NCBI GenBank assembly: GCA_020344865.1
Contig: CP070830.1
Coordinates: 148,473-156,040, forward strand
DNA: 7,568 nt
From: Planctomycetota bacterium
GTDB lineage: Bacteria > Planctomycetota > Phycisphaerae > Sedimentisphaerales > Anaerobacaceae
Direction: 5' to 3'
Below the pieces are notes generated by a model. That model worked only from the letters and a program-made list of their open reading frames with translations. It ran no database searches and was not told the origin of the DNA. The translations under genes were made by a program, and so were the position numbers. Numbering within the stretch: position 1 is the first letter of the stretch; every line of letters starts with the position of its first letter. Below are positions 6,199-7,568 of the stretch, one piece after another.

Positions 6199-6975
6199 TT
6201 ATCTTTTTCGTTTCCTTAGTAAGGCCAAAGTGCCTAAACCAAGCAGCGCTACGCTCGAAGGCTCCGGCACATTTGCTACATGCATACTGTAATCCCCACC
6301 GCCGATGTACTTGATGTATAACGTATCGGGCATCAAATAAAAGCTTGCACCCGGCGTCGCCGTTTCGTTGAACGCAAAGTGAAACAGGGCCGAGTCGAAA
6401 ATCGCCCCGCTGTCCACATCCGGTGATGGATTCAGAAATCCCTCGGCATAATATTCCTGAGGTCTGTATTCGCCGTCGAGGACGTTAATGCTTCCGATAG
6501 TATTGTTATTGCTTACGTTATCTGCGTCCGCGGTCATATAGCACGTGTCCATGCCCGGGCTGTCCGGAGCAACCAGATTATAATCCAAATTCAGGATACC
6601 CAGCTGCACGGCCGGATTCATGGTGTTTTTTGTCTTGCCCTGTGCAAACCAGGTGTTCGCGAACGAGGATACGTAGCTCGAACTTGCATTTAGTGTAAAA
6701 CCGCCGGCAAACACCACTTCAATCTCCATAATAAATGGATTGGCCCTCCTGTCTGGATTGGCCAGCACAGGTCCGAGGGGCGATGTGTTCGTTAGAACAA
6801 TATCCAGATAGCCTGCCCCGCTCGTGATTTCAGCTTGTGCCGATGCCATTATTCCTGCCCCGGCGCCGCCGCTTATGTCCGTCTCCGGAAAATAAACCGT
6901 CACGGCATAATTTGAGCCAGAATTAAAAAGGAGAAATAAAGCCGCTATTGCCCCCCACAAACATTTCCTCTTCAT
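6199..6975 (-). CDS. Secreted PEP-CTERM sorting-domain protein
   Basis: A 258-aa exported protein. The N-terminus is a signal peptide: basic MKRK, hydrophobic core LWGAIAALFLLF, and probable cleavage after NYA at about residue 24. The C-terminus is a full PEP-CTERM tripartite signal: VPEPSS (236-241), hydrophobic helix VALLGLGTLALL (242-253), and basic RKRKR (254-258). This is the substrate type of exosortases, linked in known cases to outer-surface or extracellular-polymer display. The mature part has no cysteine except C145 and is rich in Gly, Ser, Asn, Thr and aromatics, suggesting a beta-sandwich. No catalytic motif is recognised; function unknown. ATG 6975 has AGGAG (complement of 6985-6989) nine bases upstream. 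No exosortase gene is in the window. It has its own promoter and terminator and so appears monocistronic. Confidence 0.88.
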   Translation of the reverse strand: MKRKCLWGAIAALFLLFNSGSNYAVTVYFPETDISGGAGAGIMASAQAEITSGAGYLDIVLTNTSPLGPVLANPDRRANPFIMEIEVVFAGGFTLNASSSYVSSFANTWFAQGKTKNTMNPAVQLGILNLDYNLVAPDSPGMDTCYMTADADNVSNNNTIGSINVLDGEYRPQEYYAEGFLNPSPDVDSGAIFDSALFHFAFNETATPGASFYLMPDTLYIKYIGGGDYSMHVANVPEPSSVALLGLGTLALLRKRKR

Positions 6976-7010
6976 CGCCCGTTTCTCCTCATCTCTTCTC
7001 TTGGCCTTCT

Positions 7011-7036
7011 CGCCCCTTACTATGCCGGTCGGGGCG
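7011..7036 (-). promoter_or_regulatory. GC-rich leader hairpin of the PEP-CTERM gene
   Basis: CGCCCC (7011-7016) and GGGGCG (7031-7036) form a perfect 6-bp GC stem with a 14-base loop in the predicted 5' leader, about 22 bases before the Shine-Dalgarno. There is no U-run. Its role is unknown; it may be mRNA stabilisation or part of a larger fold. It does not match a riboswitch consensus that I can recall. Confidence 0.35.
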
Positions 7037-7073
7037 TACGAGCCGTTAATGTGCCTACCATTACCTACATACT

Positions 7074-7103
7074 ACTATATAGGAGTTGCTCCTATTTAGT
7101 CAA
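7074..7103 (-). promoter_or_regulatory. Sigma-70 promoter of the PEP-CTERM gene
   Basis: On the minus strand TTGACT (complement of 7098-7103) is followed after 18 bases by TATAGT (complement of 7074-7079); TATATA (7076-7081, 16-base spacer) is an alternative -10. An A/T run (TTTTTAAAAAAA on the minus strand, 7109-7120) sits where an UP element would be. Transcription would start near 7067, about 90 bases before the ATG at 6975. Confidence 0.65.
7079..7095. promoter_or_regulatory. Palindromic putative operator
   Basis: ATAGGAG-TTG-CTCCTAT is a perfect 7+7 inverted repeat with a 3-base centre. It lies inside the -35/-10 spacer of the PEP-CTERM promoter, touching the -10. This position and symmetry are typical of a site for a dimeric helix-turn-helix repressor or a MerR-type activator. 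The binding protein is not identifiable from the window. Confidence 0.5.
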
Positions 7104-7271
7104 GGCTGTTTTTTTAAAAATTCCCGCAAAAATCAAGGCCTTCGTTTGGCTCCTGCAACTTGAACGCTGTAAGCCCTGTATAGAGGGGAACTTAAGAAAG
7201 ACGGGACTTTTGTGCTTTTTTAGGAAAAACCCGAAAAAAATTTATTTCCCTCCGCAGGTCTTTTAGTTTTG
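7104..7271. other. AT-rich intergenic spacer between prmC and the PEP-CTERM promoter
   Basis: Together with the promoter and leader this makes a 296-base gap between the PEP-CTERM start and the prmC stop. Beyond the putative UP element it holds several A and T runs (7215-7242 especially) and imperfect GGAAA/TTTCC complementarity, but no clear intrinsic terminator for prmC and no credible gene. Confidence 0.5.
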
Positions 7272-7568
7272 TCATTTTCCAATGGCCACCCGGTCATTGC
7301 CGTTGAGGTCTCTCTCAACTGTGACTTCACCAAAACAGCCCTCCGCCTCAAGCAATTCCTCCACTGCCGGGCCCTGTCGGTAGCCGACCTCCAGCATCAG
7401 GGCCGCATCGGCCTTCAAAAACTCGTCCGCCCTTTCGATTACCCTCCGGCAGACGTCCAAACCGTCAGCCCCCCCAAATAGAGCCAGTTTTGGTTCGTAA
7501 TCCCTTACGTTTTTACCCAGCTTTTCAAATTCGGCGGCACTGACGTATGGCGGATTGCAGACAATCAA
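7272..7568 (-). CDS. prmC: Release factor glutamine methyltransferase PrmC (HemK), C-terminal part
   Basis: SAM-dependent methylation of the Gln in the GGQ motif of peptide-chain release factors RF1 and RF2. The visible 98 codons enter from the right edge and end in TGA (complement of 7272-7274). The catalytic NPPY motif is at the edge, preceded by IVC and followed by VS. The family's next block (YEPKLALFGGADGLDVCRR) and the closing E-V-G-Y-x-Q-G, then DLNGNDRVAIGK, are intact. About the first two thirds (N-terminal helical domain and SAM-binding GxGxG) are outside the window. The TTG at 7566-7568 is an internal Leu, not a start. prfA often lies just upstream of prmC in bacteria, but that side is not visible. 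Confidence 0.9.
   Translation of the reverse strand: MIVCNPPYVSAAEFEKLGKNVRDYEPKLALFGGADGLDVCRRVIERADEFLKADAALMLEVGYRQGPAVEELLEAEGCFGEVTVERDLNGNDRVAIGK

Noticed and set aside
7020..7061. 13-codon ORF in the PEP-CTERM leader (minus strand)
   Set aside because: It would start only about six bases after the predicted transcription start, and has no usable ribosome-binding site.
7215..7262. A/T runs after prmC as an intrinsic terminator
   Set aside because: U-runs are present on the minus strand, but the stems (CCT/AGG, GGAAA/TTTCC) are too short or too A/U-rich to call.
7051..7266. 71-codon plus-strand ORF in the gap between the PEP-CTERM gene and prmC
   Set aside because: It begins with GTG without a ribosome-binding site, reads straight through the minus-strand promoter and palindrome, and its Lys/Phe-rich product reflects A/T runs.

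Overview
The window looks like ordinary chromosomal housekeeping DNA from a planctomycete-type bacterium, probably of the Phycisphaerae. This is inferred from three things: a secreted protein with a PEP-CTERM (exosortase) sorting signal, a short RpoD-like sigma factor with the YLKEI...LLT / RSNLRLVVNIAKKY style, and a six-domain S1 protein with a long acidic tail. No mobile element, CRISPR array, tRNA or rRNA is visible. No taxonomic search was possible.

Layout, left to right. A URO-D/MtaA-superfamily gene enters from the left edge (1-1067, +). It is followed by a probable 56-codon small gene (1125-1295, +), ispH (1362-2216, +) and a convincing intrinsic terminator (2259-2287). A 140-base structured leader then precedes a ribosomal protein S1 gene (2429-4396, +). 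Next come a candidate promoter, a leader hairpin and a sigma-70 family gene (about 4581-5399, +), whose conserved N-terminus can only be accommodated by a non-standard AUA start. apt (5528-6055, +) has its own extended -10 promoter. On the opposite strand lie a PEP-CTERM protein gene (6199-6975, -), with a strong terminator, a promoter and a palindromic putative operator, and the C-terminal third of prmC (7272-7568, -), which enters from the right edge.

Functionally the core genes are growth-linked: isoprenoid precursor synthesis (IspH), translation (S1, PrmC), transcription initiation (sigma factor) and purine salvage (Apt). ispH beside an S1 gene recalls the IspH-S1 fusions known in Clostridia, but here the two are separate and a terminator stands between them.

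No wholly new multi-gene system is evident. The points most worth a second look are regulatory: the AUA start of the sigma gene, overlapping a short upstream ORF as ATAG behind a long leader hairpin; the 17-bp palindrome between the -35 and -10 of the PEP-CTERM promoter; the competing foldings in the S1 leader; and the unrecognised small gene before ispH.
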